The position numbers and the translations under genes were made by a program. DNA of 33,837 bases from Opitutia bacterium. Its GTDB lineage: Bacteria > Verrucomicrobiota > Verrucomicrobiae > Opitutales > UBA953. This document shows positions 1 to 8,089 of this stretch, one piece after another; position 1 is the stretch's first letter; each line of letters starts with the position of its first letter. The notes under the pieces were generated by a model. That model did no database searches. It worked only from the letters and a program-made list of their open reading frames with translations, and was not told where the DNA came from. The stretch is taken from assembly GCA_004558035.1 (NCBI GenBank), contig SFEJ01000025.1:1-33837 (forward strand), read 5' to 3'.

Positions 1-1
1 C

Positions 2-1948
2 GACGAGAAAAAGCGCATTTTCGAGCAACTGAAGAAGACGGACGACTTTCGTTCTCTGCCCGAGATCTGGCAGAAACTGGTCGCCGAAAACGTGGAGAAC
101 TTCAGCAGGGATGGAGCAGAAGGGTATGTTTTTTTTCGCTCTTCCGCCTTGGAAATCGGTTGCGGCGGCGTGGGGAAAAGCGGGGGAATAACGTGTTTTT
201 TCGCACGCCCCTCGAATGCGGAACACCTGCTCGGCTGGATCAATCCGCCTAAGAAAAAGACGAAGCAGACGGAGTTCGTCGCCGTTCCCGCAGCGATGCT
301 GAAAGCTCTCGGCGACGAAGAACGACATTACACGGCGAAGCTCGTCGAAGTCGTGAACGAAAATCTGAACTACTTCGCCAACACGCCGTTCCCGAATTTC
401 GAAAAACAGACGAGCTGCTGGGGCAAGGTCGCGCTTCCGCTCGGGTTGACTCTTCCGTCTGCGCTCATCTTCAACGAGGACGCGCTCGACGTTTTCGCCG
501 GCGGCGACGAAGTGAAATTTGAAATTCAGAAACGCCTCGGTGTTCCGCTTTGGGAGCCGGAAAAGGTCGTGCGCAGAGGGCGGCGCCTCGGGGGCAGCGG
601 TTATTCTCCTCAATTCGGATGGTATTTTCCGTTGTCGGCAGGTTCGTTCTACGGATATTCGCCTTATGAACGTTGGCGCGATCTTCCCTATGATTTCTTA
701 TACGATTCGACGCCGGGGGCGCTTGAGGCGTTCAAGAAATCTCTCGAAGCGGAGGCGAACCGGCACACGAAGGACGCGCCGGTTCAGGAAGTTTTGAAGC
801 ACATCGTCGCTCGCGCGGAAAAGCCGTTGGAAATTCTGATTCGCAACAGCGGGGAAGTCGCAGACGGCTTCCGAAACGGACAAAGATTTTCGGGCACGCT
901 GATGAAGCCCGTTCCCGCCGACGCGCCCGTCGATTGGAAGGCGGAGCTCGACACTTCCGGACAAGGCGAAGGTTCGCTCGACGAGAAAAAGCGCATTTTC
1001 GAGCAACTGAAGAAGACGGACGACTTTCGTTCTCTGCCCGAGATCTGGCAGAAACTGGTCGCCGAAAACGTGAACGAGTCTTATACGTTCTTTCATTCTC
1101 GCGCCTTGATCGTCCGCGGTGCAATCCTTGCCGGAAGAACGCATTTTTTCGCGCGCCCCTCGAATGCGGAACATCTGTTGGGCTGGATCAATCCGCCCAA
1201 GAAAAAGGCGAAGCCGCAGGCGTTCGTCTCCGTTCCCGCCGTGGCGCTGAAGGCTCTCGGCGACGAGGAACGCCATTACGCGGCGAAGCTCCTCGAAGTC
1301 GTGAACGAAAATCTGGACTACTTCGCCAACACGCCGTTCCCGAAGTTCGACAAGCGGATGAATTATTGGGGCAAGGTCGCGATTTCGCTCGGGCTGACGA
1401 ACCCGAAGAACTTTTTCTTCAGGGAGAAAAACGCGTTCGCCGTTTTCGCCGGCGGCGATGAAGTGAAATTTGAAATTCAGAAACGCCTCGGCGCGCCGCT
1501 TTGGGAGCCGGAAAAGGTCGTGCGCCGAGGGGTGCATCTCGGCGACGGCGGCACCAACCCCGGATACGGGTGGCATTTCTCTTTGCACGGCAACTACTTA
1601 TGCTGCGGATATTCGCCTTACGAGCGTTGGCACGACCTTCCTCACGCCTATTTATACGATTCGACGCCGGCGTCTCTCGCGGAGTTCAAGAAAAAACTCG
1701 AAGAGGAGGCGAACCGCCACACGGCGGGGTCGCCCGTTCAGGAAGTCGTGAAGCACATCGCCGCTCGCGCGGAAAAACCGTTGGAAATCCTGATCCGCAA
1801 CGGCGAGGACGTCGCGAACAAATCCCGAGGCGGACAAAAATTTTCGGGTACGCTGATGAAACCGAAGCCCGTCTTGGAGCGCCAGAGCACGGAACGCTAC
1901 GAAGAAGAGAGCGGCAGTTCCCGCAAGCGTTCCCGCCGCAAGCGCTGA
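2..1948 (+). CDS. Tandem-repeat protein of unknown function (5' end outside window)
   Basis: The frame is open from the first bases, so the real start lies upstream; the GTG at 92 is only an internal codon. The visible 648 residues hold one complete 326-residue unit (2-979) and a second, shorter one (980-1948). Each unit opens with a charged helix-like stretch (KKRIFEQLKKTDDF) and contains ARPSNAEHLLGWINPP, FANTPFP, AGGDEVKFEIQKRLG, GYSPYERW and ILIRN...FSGTLMKP. No transmembrane segment is visible. The protein ends in a basic tail (SRKRSRRKR). I do not recognise the family. The first 94 bases of the two units are identical, which points to recent duplication or gene conversion. Further units may lie upstream of the window. 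Confidence 0.8.
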   Translation, partial: DEKKRIFEQLKKTDDFRSLPEIWQKLVAENVENFSRDGAEGYVFFRSSALEIGCGGVGKSGGITCFFARPSNAEHLLGWINPPKKKTKQTEFVAVPAAMLKALGDEERHYTAKLVEVVNENLNYFANTPFPNFEKQTSCWGKVALPLGLTLPSALIFNEDALDVFAGGDEVKFEIQKRLGVPLWEPEKVVRRGRRLGGSGYSPQFGWYFPLSAGSFYGYSPYERWRDLPYDFLYDSTPGALEAFKKSLEAEANRHTKDAPVQEVLKHIVARAEKPLEILIRNSGEVADGFRNGQRFSGTLMKPVPADAPVDWKAELDTSGQGEGSLDEKKRIFEQLKKTDDFRSLPEIWQKLVAENVNESYTFFHSRALIVRGAILAGRTHFFARPSNAEHLLGWINPPKKKAKPQAFVSVPAVALKALGDEERHYAAKLLEVVNENLDYFANTPFPKFDKRMNYWGKVAISLGLTNPKNFFFREKNAFAVFAGGDEVKFEIQKRLGAPLWEPEKVVRRGVHLGDGGTNPGYGWHFSLHGNYLCCGYSPYERWHDLPHAYLYDSTPASLAEFKKKLEEEANRHTAGSPVQEVVKHIAARAEKPLEILIRNGEDVANKSRGGQKFSGTLMKPKPVLERQSTERYEEESGSSRKRSRRKR

Positions 1949-1972
1949 GCCCGCGCCGCGGGAACGCGGGCC

Positions 1973-2251
1973 TCAGGCGACGCCGAGGCGCTTCAGCGCG
2001 TCTTCGCGCGTCAGCCCTTCGACGCGGATCAGCTTGTCGCGCGCGGTCTCGCCCGTCTGCACGGAGACGCCGCCGCGCGGGAGCCCGAGCGCGCCAGCGA
2101 GAAATTCCGTCAGCTCGCGGTTCGCGCGCCCGCCCTCGGGAACGGCCTGCACCTTGATCTTCAGCGCCTCGCCCAGAAAGCCGACGACCTGCGTCTTCTT
2201 CGCGTTCGGCACGGCGCGCACCTTCAGCAGAAAAAACGTCGCTTCGCTCAT
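1973..2251 (-). CDS. DUF167 / UPF0235 (YggU-like) family protein
   Basis: A 92-residue protein, the usual size for this family. It shows the family pattern: a beta strand with VRAVPNAKKT, then a basic Lys/Val strand (LKIKVQAVPEGGRANREL), then GVSVQTGETARDKLIRVEGL. The consensus 'P-x-G-x-AN' core is present as PEGGRAN. The molecular function of DUF167 proteins is not established; they are small cytosolic alpha/beta proteins often encoded beside envelope or division genes. Here it is the last gene of a minus-strand run (tolB, ftsB-like, this gene), starting 10 bp after the ftsB-like stop, so co-transcription is likely. Confidence 0.88.
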   Translation of the reverse strand: MSEATFFLLKVRAVPNAKKTQVVGFLGEALKIKVQAVPEGGRANRELTEFLAGALGLPRGGVSVQTGETARDKLIRVEGLTREDALKRLGVA

Positions 2252-2261
2252 CGGCGCGTCC

Positions 2262-2594
2262 TCAGCGGCGGTTCGGCGCTCCCGCGGCGGGCGAGCCTTC
2301 GGGGCGAATCACGATTTCGCCTTCCTCCGAATAGCCGAGGCGCGAGCGGATTTCCGTCTTGAGAAATTCCGGGTCCTTCAGCATCCGGTCGATGTAGGTT
2401 TCGAGGTAGGCCTTTTCCGTCTCGAGCTCCTTCAGCCGTTCGGAGCGCCGCGCGGCGATTTTCTCCATCGACGAGCATTCTTCGCGGGCGTCGGCGATCT
2501 TGCCGTAAAAGACGACCGCCTCGACCGCGAGCAGCACGAGACAGAACGCGAATATCATCGCGGGGAGACGTTTGTCATCGGAATTCGCCGACAT
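2262..2594 (-). CDS. FtsB/DivIC-like septum formation initiator protein
   Basis: A 110-residue bitopic membrane protein. It has a short cytoplasmic N-terminus, one transmembrane segment at about residues 13-31 (AMIFAFCLVLLAVEAVVFY), a charged coiled coil (about 35-80) and the closing motif RSRLGYSEEGEIVIRPE. That closing motif is the family's 'A-R-e-x-L-G-y-x-x-x-G-E' signature. FtsB/DivIC proteins form a trimeric complex with FtsL and FtsQ/DivIB and help activate septal peptidoglycan synthesis at the divisome. The gene lies 25 bp behind tolB, whose product also acts at the division site, so the pairing makes functional sense. The assignment rests on topology plus the C-terminal motif. Which member of the family it is cannot be decided from sequence alone. 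Confidence 0.82.
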   Translation of the reverse strand: MSANSDDKRLPAMIFAFCLVLLAVEAVVFYGKIADAREECSSMEKIAARRSERLKELETEKAYLETYIDRMLKDPEFLKTEIRSRLGYSEEGEIVIRPEGSPAAGAPNRR

Positions 2595-2619
2595 TCTGCG
2601 CGCTCCTTTCGGGAATCTC

Positions 2620-3864
2620 TCACTCGGAAACGAGCGTTTCCGGGTCGTAGCAGTTCCGCAGCGAGGTCGGCGAAAGCCGCGTCGCCTTCGCCGCGTCGCC
2701 GCCTTCGGAATCGACGACGACGAGAAACGAGTTCTTGCCGACTTCCTCGACGGCGACCAGGTGCCGCCCGTCCGCGCACCACGTCGGGTTGGAGATCTTG
2801 CGGCGCGCGTTCGGCTTGCCCAGGTCGCGCACGGCGCGCGTGTTCACGTCGTACACGCCGACGCCGTCGCGCCCGGAAGCGCGGTAGGAGAACGCGATCT
2901 TGTCCGGCGCCGCCTTGCTCCACGCCGGGTCGGTCGCGTAGGAATAGCCGCTCAGCGCGATCCGTTCCTTCTTGCCGCCGCGCGCGGGAACGCGGTAGAG
3001 CCCGGGGCGCCCGTTCGGACCGCTCGTGAACACGACCGTCCTGCCGTCGGGAGAAAAGACGGGCGAGGTCTGCACTTCGCCGTCGGAGCAGAGCGCGGTC
3101 GCGTTCCCGCCCGTCGCCGGCTTCACGTAAATGTTCATCACGCCGCGCGCCGAAAGCGCGAGCGCGACGCGCCGCCCGTCCGGCGAGAACGCGCCGCCGT
3201 TGTTCGTGTTCGGATACGTCGCGAAGGGCGCGTAGCGGCCCGTCTTCAGATCGACGGAATAGACGTCCGCGGCGCCGCTCGCGTGATACGTCGTGTAGAG
3301 CAGGCGGCGGCCGTTCGTGTCCCAGTAGGGCATGATCGCGATGCGCCTGTGGCTCGTCGCGCGGCGCACGTCGCGGCAGAGCAGGTCGGAAAAATAGATT
3401 TCCCGCGCGCCCGTCGCGTCGGAGGAGAAGGCGAGCCGCGTCTTCGCGAAGAGCGGCTTCAGGTTCCAGCCGTACGTCTTGCCGACGGCGACCACGATCC
3501 TGTCGCAGAGCTCGGCGAGCGCCGCGTCGCCCGTTCCCGCGACGGAGAGCGTTCCCGCGAAGGCGCGGCTCGTTCCCGAGCATTGCGCCGAAAGCCCGTT
3601 CCCGTCGCGCGAGACGCGGATGACCGCCGCCGAGCGCGAGGCCGCGTTCACGTCGAACGCGCCGTGCAGACCGAGCGCCCGCCGGACGGCTCCGCTCAGC
3701 CTGGCGTCCGCCGATTCGACGCGGACGGGAAGAATGCCGCGGCGGATGAGAACCTGAATGTCCGCCTCGACCGAAACTTCGTCGTTCGGCGCGGCGACGG
3801 CGCCGAGCGCCGAAAGCGCGGTCAGCCCCGTGACCGCCCAAAAAATCGCAGAAAATGCCTTCAT
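2620..3864 (-). CDS. tolB: TolB, Tol-Pal system periplasmic beta-propeller protein
   Basis: A 414-residue protein, close to the usual TolB length. The N-terminus is a signal peptide (MKAFSAIFWAVTGLTALSA, cleavage near AVAAP). It is followed by an N-terminal alpha/beta domain (about 30-155) and a six-bladed propeller made of WD40-like/PD40 repeats: FSSDATGAREIYF, YWDTNGRRLLYTTY, FSPDGRRVALALS, FSPDGRTVVFTS, AWSKAAPDKIAFSY and TWCADGRHLVAV. TolB is periplasmic and couples Pal to the TolQRA motor during outer-membrane constriction. No tolA/Q/R or pal is visible in this window, so the rest of the system must lie elsewhere. It heads the minus-strand run with the ftsB-like and DUF167 genes. Confidence 0.88.
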   Translation of the reverse strand: MKAFSAIFWAVTGLTALSALGAVAAPNDEVSVEADIQVLIRRGILPVRVESADARLSGAVRRALGLHGAFDVNAASRSAAVIRVSRDGNGLSAQCSGTSRAFAGTLSVAGTGDAALAELCDRIVVAVGKTYGWNLKPLFAKTRLAFSSDATGAREIYFSDLLCRDVRRATSHRRIAIMPYWDTNGRRLLYTTYHASGAADVYSVDLKTGRYAPFATYPNTNNGGAFSPDGRRVALALSARGVMNIYVKPATGGNATALCSDGEVQTSPVFSPDGRTVVFTSGPNGRPGLYRVPARGGKKERIALSGYSYATDPAWSKAAPDKIAFSYRASGRDGVGVYDVNTRAVRDLGKPNARRKISNPTWCADGRHLVAVEEVGKNSFLVVVDSEGGDAAKATRLSPTSLRNCYDPETLVSE

Positions 3865-3940
3865 GATGAGAAAGCGCTAATATGCCCCGACCGCGGGAAT
3901 TTTGTCCATTCCGTTTTTCGGGAACGCCCGCGCGGGCGCC

Positions 3941-4600
3941 TCACTTGCCGTAGATTTCGGCTTCGATGTAGTGGTTGCCGCCGTCGGAAGTGTTCCCGCG
4001 CGAATAAAAACGCACGTAGCGGCCGCGCGCGCCGTTCACGGGAACGAGCTTGCCCGCGCGCGTCTCGACGTAGAGCCGGTCTTCGCCCCTGCCGAATTTC
4101 AGCGTGTCGTCGAAGTCGTTGTTGAAGACGACGACCGCACCCTTCGCGAACGCGGGATCGTCGGAAACGAGAATCACGACGTCGTGATAAACGCGCTTCT
4201 GCCGGTGGTAGTGCCACAGCGCGATCGCGTGGATTTCGGCGGACTCGCCGAGGTCGATCTGGATCCACTGCGCGCCCGGCGCGAGCTCCACTTCGTAGCC
4301 CTCGTCGCCGTCCTTGTCGCCGTCCGTCAGGTAGGCGAGCTCGCCGACGACGGGATTCGGGTCGGAGGCGCTCACGGGCTTCCCGAGCGCGAGATTCGTG
4401 CAGCCGCGCGGAATCTTCAGCGTCGGATTCTTCGCGGGTGCGAGCCGTTCGGCGGGAACGCGGATCGGCTGCGGCGTGCCGACGAGCGCCGCCGGCGGCA
4501 GTTCGAGCTTCAGCTCGACGAGCGCGTCGTCCGCGGCGAAGAGCGCGCCCGAGCACAGCGCGGCGCAGGAAATCGAGGCGAGAAAAAGATTGCGTTTCAT
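3941..4600 (-). CDS. Secreted F5/8 type C (discoidin-like) domain protein
   Basis: The start was set at the ATG at 4600 because it opens a clean signal peptide (MKRNLFLASISCAALCSGA, cleavage near LFA/ADD); the longer in-frame version adds only a basic stretch. The mature protein of about 197 residues carries one discoidin-like beta-sandwich. Its marks are NLALGKPVSASDPNP, YLTDGDKDGDEGYE, AQWIQIDLGESAEIHAIALWHY, DVVILVSDDPAF and a closing RYVRFYSRGNTSDGGNHYIEAEIYG. Such domains usually bind carbohydrates or cell surfaces in the periplasm or outside the cell. There is no catalytic domain, so a binding role is inferred. It ends 77 bp upstream of tolB on the same strand, with no obvious functional link. 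Confidence 0.8.
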   Translation of the reverse strand: MKRNLFLASISCAALCSGALFAADDALVELKLELPPAALVGTPQPIRVPAERLAPAKNPTLKIPRGCTNLALGKPVSASDPNPVVGELAYLTDGDKDGDEGYEVELAPGAQWIQIDLGESAEIHAIALWHYHRQKRVYHDVVILVSDDPAFAKGAVVVFNNDFDDTLKFGRGEDRLYVETRAGKLVPVNGARGRYVRFYSRGNTSDGGNHYIEAEIYGK

Positions 4601-4799
4601 GAGCGCGATTCTCACCCGAGCCTTCCCGCGGAGGCGAGACGATTTTTTTGCGGAGCGCGCGTCCGTCTTTTCGCGCAAGTCGTGGATTCAAAAAATCTGC
4701 GGCGATTCGCGAGTTCCGCGGGATATTTTTTCGCGTTCCCGCGCGTTCCCGCCGCGCCGCCGAGCCCGTCGTGCTCTCCCGCGAACCCGGAAACGGCTT

Positions 4800-4849
4800 C
4801 GGCGGAACGCAAGCGGAGAAACATTAAAAAATGTAATGTTTCTCCGCTT
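4800..4849 (-). repeat. 50-bp hairpin repeat, copy 1 (minus orientation)
   Basis: Inside it is a perfect 16-bp inverted repeat, CAAGCGGAGAAACATT (4810-4825) and its complement (4835-4850), around a 9-base loop. Read on the minus strand, the block matches 8013-8062 over its whole length with only a few differences (shared parts GCGGAGAAACATT, CATTTTTT, AATGTT, CCGCTTGCGTT, CGCCG). It sits in the 289-bp gap between the discoidin-like gene and the membrane-protein gene, which otherwise holds no feature I can name. It may also act as a terminator, but the match to the second copy marks it as a dispersed repeat. Confidence 0.75.
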
Positions 4850-4889
4850 GACTCGCGGCGGGAAAACTTCCGCAATAGCGGGCGTTTCG

Positions 4890-5441
4890 ATGAATACGCG
4901 TTTCGGAAGACTTTTCGTGGCCGCCGCGCTTTTCGCCGTTTCCGCGGGAACGGCGGCGGGCGTCTTCGCGGCGCTCGACGCCTGCGCGCGGGAGCGCGAG
5001 AACGCGGGAACGCTCGTTTCCTCCGATTCGCTTTTCCGGAAAATTCCCGGCGGGAACGCGCTTTTTTCCTCGGTCGAATTTTCGCCGCGCTCGCGCCGCG
5101 CCGTGCTGATGCTCGCCCGCGAGCCGGGGAACGACGCCGAATACGCGCGCTGCCGCGCCGCGCTGAAGCGTCTCCGCGAAAGTCTGCCCGAGGGCGACCG
5201 CCTCGTGCTCGCCGACGATTCCGGGCGCACGCTGCTCGAACGCGCGCCGACGCGCTCGCGCAAGGTCTTCGACCTCGCCGACGAGCTGAAGATTCTCCGC
5301 GTCCGTCTCGGGAGCGTGCCCGTGCATTATTTCCCGAGCGATTCCGCGCGCGGCGCGGCTCGGCTCGACGTGTGGCAGGGCGACGCGGAATTTCCCGCGC
5401 CCGCGCCGTCGGCGGCTCCGGCGAAAGGAGGCGCGCGGTGA
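4890..5441 (+). CDS. Membrane-anchored protein of unknown function, upstream partner of histidine kinase
   Basis: A 183-residue protein starting at the ATG at 4890. The N-terminus (RFGRLFVAAALFAVSAGTAAGVFAAL) is a signal anchor or signal peptide. The remainder looks periplasmic, with mixed alpha/beta content, LAREPGNDAEYARCRAALKRL, LVLADDSGRTLL and a Pro/Ala-rich tail. I do not recognise a domain. Its stop overlaps the kinase start (GTGA at 5438-5441), and AAAGGAGG in its last codons is the ribosome binding site for the kinase, so translation is coupled. A role in sensing or in modulating the kinase's periplasmic domain is inferred from this coupling only. Confidence 0.7.
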   Translation: MNTRFGRLFVAAALFAVSAGTAAGVFAALDACARERENAGTLVSSDSLFRKIPGGNALFSSVEFSPRSRRAVLMLAREPGNDAEYARCRAALKRLRESLPEGDRLVLADDSGRTLLERAPTRSRKVFDLADELKILRVRLGSVPVHYFPSDSARGAARLDVWQGDAEFPAPAPSAAPAKGGAR

Positions 5442-6814
5442 GGGCGGGAACGCTGCTGCTTTGCGCGGCGCTCGCCGTCTGCGTTTCCGCGGGCTTCGCC
5501 GCGCTCGCCTGGCTCGGCGTGAACGTGCGCGAAATCCGCGCGACGCGCGAGGCTGAGATCCGCGCCGCGCGCGTCGTCGAGCTGACGCAGGCGCGCGAGA
5601 CCGAGATTTTCCGCGAGTGGACGCGCTTCGCGGAGGCGTTCGACGCGATTCCGCCGGAGGATTTTTCCGAGGCGTCGGTGCGCGCCGCCGCTTCGCGCGC
5701 GGGCGCGGCTCTGCCCGTGAAGGCGCTCGCGGACGCGCTTCCGCCCTCGGCGGGAACGCCCGCGGAGCTCGGCGAAAAATTTTCCGCGTTCCGCGCGGAC
5801 GGCGATTATTTTCTGATGCGGAGCGGAGGCGGGAACGGCGGCGCGCAGGGCGTCGTTCTTTCGGCGGACGCGCTTTTCCGCGCGTTCGAGGCGGAGTCGC
5901 GGGAACGGCTGGCGCGCACGGAAAACGCCGTGATGCGCGTCGTTCCCGTCGCGGAGGAGCGCGGCTTCGGCGTCGTGCGCGGGCTGCCCGGCGCGAAGCT
6001 GGAGTTCGACCTCGCGCCGCGTCCGCACGCGGAATCCGTCGCGGCGGAGCGCGCCGTGCTCCTGGCGCTCGCGGGCGCGGCCGCGATGCTCGCCGCGATT
6101 TTCGCGCTTGCCGTGCGCGTGTTTCTGCTGAGCGAAAAACGCCGGCTCTTCGCTTCATCCGTCTCGCACGAGCTGAAGACGCCGCTCGCCGAGCTGCGCC
6201 TCTGCGCGGAAACGGCGCACGAACGCTGCGGCGATCCCGCCGTGCGCGGCGAGCTGGACCGCATGCGCCGCAGCGCTTCGGAGCTGAGCGACATCGTCGA
6301 AAATCTCCTGTTGTTCTCCCGCATGCGTTCGGGGAAATTCCGCGTTCCCGCGGCGGAGATTTCCGTGGACGCCTTTTTCCGGCGCGTCTCCGACCGCATC
6401 GCCGAGCGCCTCTTCGCGGCGGACATGGACGTGATTTTCGACGTCGAGCCCGCCGCGCGGGAACGCCGCCTCTTCGTCAACGCGGAGACGCTCGGCCGTG
6501 TGCTCTTCAACCTCGCCGACAACGCCGCGAAGCACGCCCGCCGCGACGACGGCGACAACCTGGTCGCGTTCCGCGCGCGTGTCGCGGGGCGTCGGCTCTT
6601 CATCGACGTCGCGGACGAGGGGCCGGGCATTCCGCCCGAGGTCCGCGCGCGGCTCTTCACGCCGTTCGCGGGCGGTTCGGCGTCGCGCGGGCTCGGTCTC
6701 GGGCTGGCGATTTCGGCGCGCGCCGCGCGCGCCTTCGGCGGTCGCCTCTCCCTGCTGAAAAGCGATTCCGCGGGAACGACCTTCCGCCTCGAACTGCCTT
6801 TGCTCGGCAAATGA
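5438..6814 (+). CDS. Two-component sensor histidine kinase
   Basis: A 458-residue inner-membrane kinase. It starts at GTG 5438, chosen because of the AAAGGAGG at 5424-5431 and the 4-base overlap with the preceding stop. Transmembrane segment 1 is at about 4-27, a periplasmic sensor region spans about 30-200, and transmembrane segment 2 is about 205-230. The HisKA domain follows with phospho-acceptor His244 in SVSHELKTPL. The HATPase domain has the N box NLADNAAKH, the G1 box DEGPGIP and the G2 box GLGLGLAI, so it looks catalytically complete. It should autophosphorylate and pass phosphate to the OmpR-type regulator at 7287-7991. A 472-bp repeat island separates the two, which is unusual for such a pair. 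The signal sensed is unknown. Confidence 0.9.
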   Translation: MRAGTLLLCAALAVCVSAGFAALAWLGVNVREIRATREAEIRAARVVELTQARETEIFREWTRFAEAFDAIPPEDFSEASVRAAASRAGAALPVKALADALPPSAGTPAELGEKFSAFRADGDYFLMRSGGGNGGAQGVVLSADALFRAFEAESRERLARTENAVMRVVPVAEERGFGVVRGLPGAKLEFDLAPRPHAESVAAERAVLLALAGAAAMLAAIFALAVRVFLLSEKRRLFASSVSHELKTPLAELRLCAETAHERCGDPAVRGELDRMRRSASELSDIVENLLLFSRMRSGKFRVPAAEISVDAFFRRVSDRIAERLFAADMDVIFDVEPAARERRLFVNAETLGRVLFNLADNAAKHARRDDGDNLVAFRARVAGRRLFIDVADEGPGIPPEVRARLFTPFAGGSASRGLGLGLAISARAARAFGGRLSLLKSDSAGTTFRLELPLLGK

Positions 6815-6834
6815 CGCCGGACCTTCCGGGGCGC

Positions 6835-6973
6835 GGGGGCGAAGGCGTTCCTGCCTTCGTCCGTGCGGCGTCTGATTTTCCGCGGACGCATTTTCGTCGC
6901 GCGGCGTTCCCGCGCTCCCCGCGACGGAGACGCGGACGTCTCCGCCCCCAGGCGTTCCCGCGGCGAATTCGCA
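6835..6973 (+). repeat. Dispersed hairpin repeat element, copy A
   Basis: The left block 6835-6860 (GGGGGCGAAGGC...GCCTTCGT, stem CGAAGGC/GCCTTCG) matches 32342-32367 with one difference. The right block 6922-6973 matches 32513-32564 in 45 of 52 bases by eye. It forms a stem GGAGACG/CGTCTCC that is GAAGACG/CGTCTTC in the other copy, a compensatory change. The connecting segment is short here and about 110 bp longer in copy B. It lies in the non-coding gap between the kinase and the regulator. Confidence 0.75.
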
Positions 6974-6979
6974 TGAAAT

Positions 6980-7194
6980 GCGGAACAAAAATAACCCCAT
7001 GCGGCGGAACGCCGCTTGGGGCAGGGGACTCAAAAAAGAACACGCGCCTGAAAGGCGCAACTGCCCCAGCGGAAACGGAGCAGCGCGCGAGGTCGGACGT
7101 TCCCGGGCGGTTGCGCCTTTCAGGCGCGTTCGGTGTGCGGAGCGTCCCCCAAGCGCGCGCTTCGCGGCGCGCATGGGGTTACGTTTGTTCCGCC
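6980..7194. repeat. Large imperfect palindrome between kinase and regulator genes
   Basis: The left arm 6980-7066 and right arm 7105-7194 are imperfect inverted copies. Blocks GCGGAACAAA, TAACCCCATGCG, GCTTGGGG and CGCGCCTGAAAGGCGCAA recur in complement and in mirrored order. Each block is itself a small hairpin or lies in one (for example GCGCCTGAAAGGCGC). Together with element A it fills nearly all of the 472-bp gap 6815-7286. No protein-coding gene is supported here. Confidence 0.75.
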
Positions 7195-7286
7195 CCTCCG
7201 GGGCGGCTAAAAATCGTCGCAGGGAAATTTTTTCCTCGCGCGGCGGCGCCCGCCGCTCATTATTGACGGCGCTGTCCTTCCGAAAA

Positions 7287-7991
7287 ATGTCTCCAAAAAT
7301 CCTTTACGTCGAAGACAATTCCGTGATCCGCGAACGCGTCGCGGCGCATCTGCGCGCCGAGGGCTTCGGCGTGATCGAATGCGCGGACGCGACGGACGCC
7401 CGCCGCGCCTTCGCCGAGGCGGATTTCGCGCTCGCGCTGCTCGACGTGATGCTGCCCGACGGGAACGGAATCGCGTTGCTGCGCGAACTGCGCGCCGCCG
7501 TCGGCGAGAGCGTTCCCGTCGTCATCGTCTCCGCGCTCGGCGAAATCGACGAACGCGTCTCCGGGCTGGACGCGGGCGCGAACGACTACCTCGCCAAGCC
7601 GTTCAGCCTGCGCGAGCTTTCCGCACGCATCCGCGCCGCGCTGCGCGTCTCCTCCGCGGCGGGGCGGGGACGGCGCGAACCCGCGGCGCGCCTGCGGATC
7701 GGCGACGGGCTGCTGGACTGCGCCCGCGCGTGCGTCCTCCGCGGCGACGGGACGGAGATTGCGCTGAGCCTGCGCGAGTTTTTTCTGCTGCGGCGGCTCG
7801 CGGAGGAGGCGGGACTCGTCGTGCCGCTTTCGGAGCTGCTCGCCGCCGTGTGGAAGACGAATCCGGGGAAAACGGTTTCGCAAAGCCCGGCGGTCTTCGT
7901 GTCCCGCCTGCGCCGCAAGCTCGCCGGCGTCTGCGAGATCGAAGCCGTCCGCGGTCTCGGCTACCGCCTCGTGCCGCGTTCCCGCGACTGA
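7287..7991 (+). CDS. OmpR/PhoB-family response regulator
   Basis: A 234-residue protein. The ATG at 7287 begins the canonical receiver (SPKILYVEDNSVIRERV). The receiver has the acidic pair E9/D10, phospho-acceptor Asp53 (LLDVMLPDGNG), Ser82 and Lys104 (YLAKPFSLREL). The C-terminal winged-helix domain shows LSLREFFLLRRLAEEAG, the recognition-helix region VSRLRRKL and the closing RGLGYRL. It should bind DNA as a dimer when phosphorylated by the kinase at 5438-6814. The longer open frame upstream of 7287 reads through the palindrome and is not coding. Confidence 0.9.
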   Translation: MSPKILYVEDNSVIRERVAAHLRAEGFGVIECADATDARRAFAEADFALALLDVMLPDGNGIALLRELRAAVGESVPVVIVSALGEIDERVSGLDAGANDYLAKPFSLRELSARIRAALRVSSAAGRGRREPAARLRIGDGLLDCARACVLRGDGTEIALSLREFFLLRRLAEEAGLVVPLSELLAAVWKTNPGKTVSQSPAVFVSRLRRKLAGVCEIEAVRGLGYRLVPRSRD

Positions 7992-8012
7992 TTCTCCGCC
8001 CGCTCGTCCCGC

Positions 8013-8062
8013 GCGGAGAAACATTGCATTTTTTTTAATGTTCGGCCGCTTGCGTTTCGCCG
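8013..8062 (+). repeat. 50-bp hairpin repeat, copy 2 (plus orientation)
   Basis: Same unit as 4800-4849 but in the opposite orientation: GCGGAGAAACATT, GCA, eight T, AATGTT, CCGCTTGCGTT, CGCCG. Its stem is less perfect than in copy 1 (TCT replaced by CGG). It begins 21 bp after the regulator stop, so it could also serve as that operon's terminator on the plus strand. Confidence 0.7.
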
Positions 8063-8089
8063 CGAGAACGTTTTTTCTGAAAGGAAAAT

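Noticed and set aside
3902..5437. Long upstream extension of the histidine kinase frame
   Set aside because: It passes antisense through the discoidin-like gene and out of frame through the membrane-protein gene; GTG 5438 with AAAGGAGG explains the start.
6978..7286. N-terminal extension of the response regulator
   Set aside because: It is translated from the palindromic repeat; the receiver domain starts exactly at the ATG at 7287.
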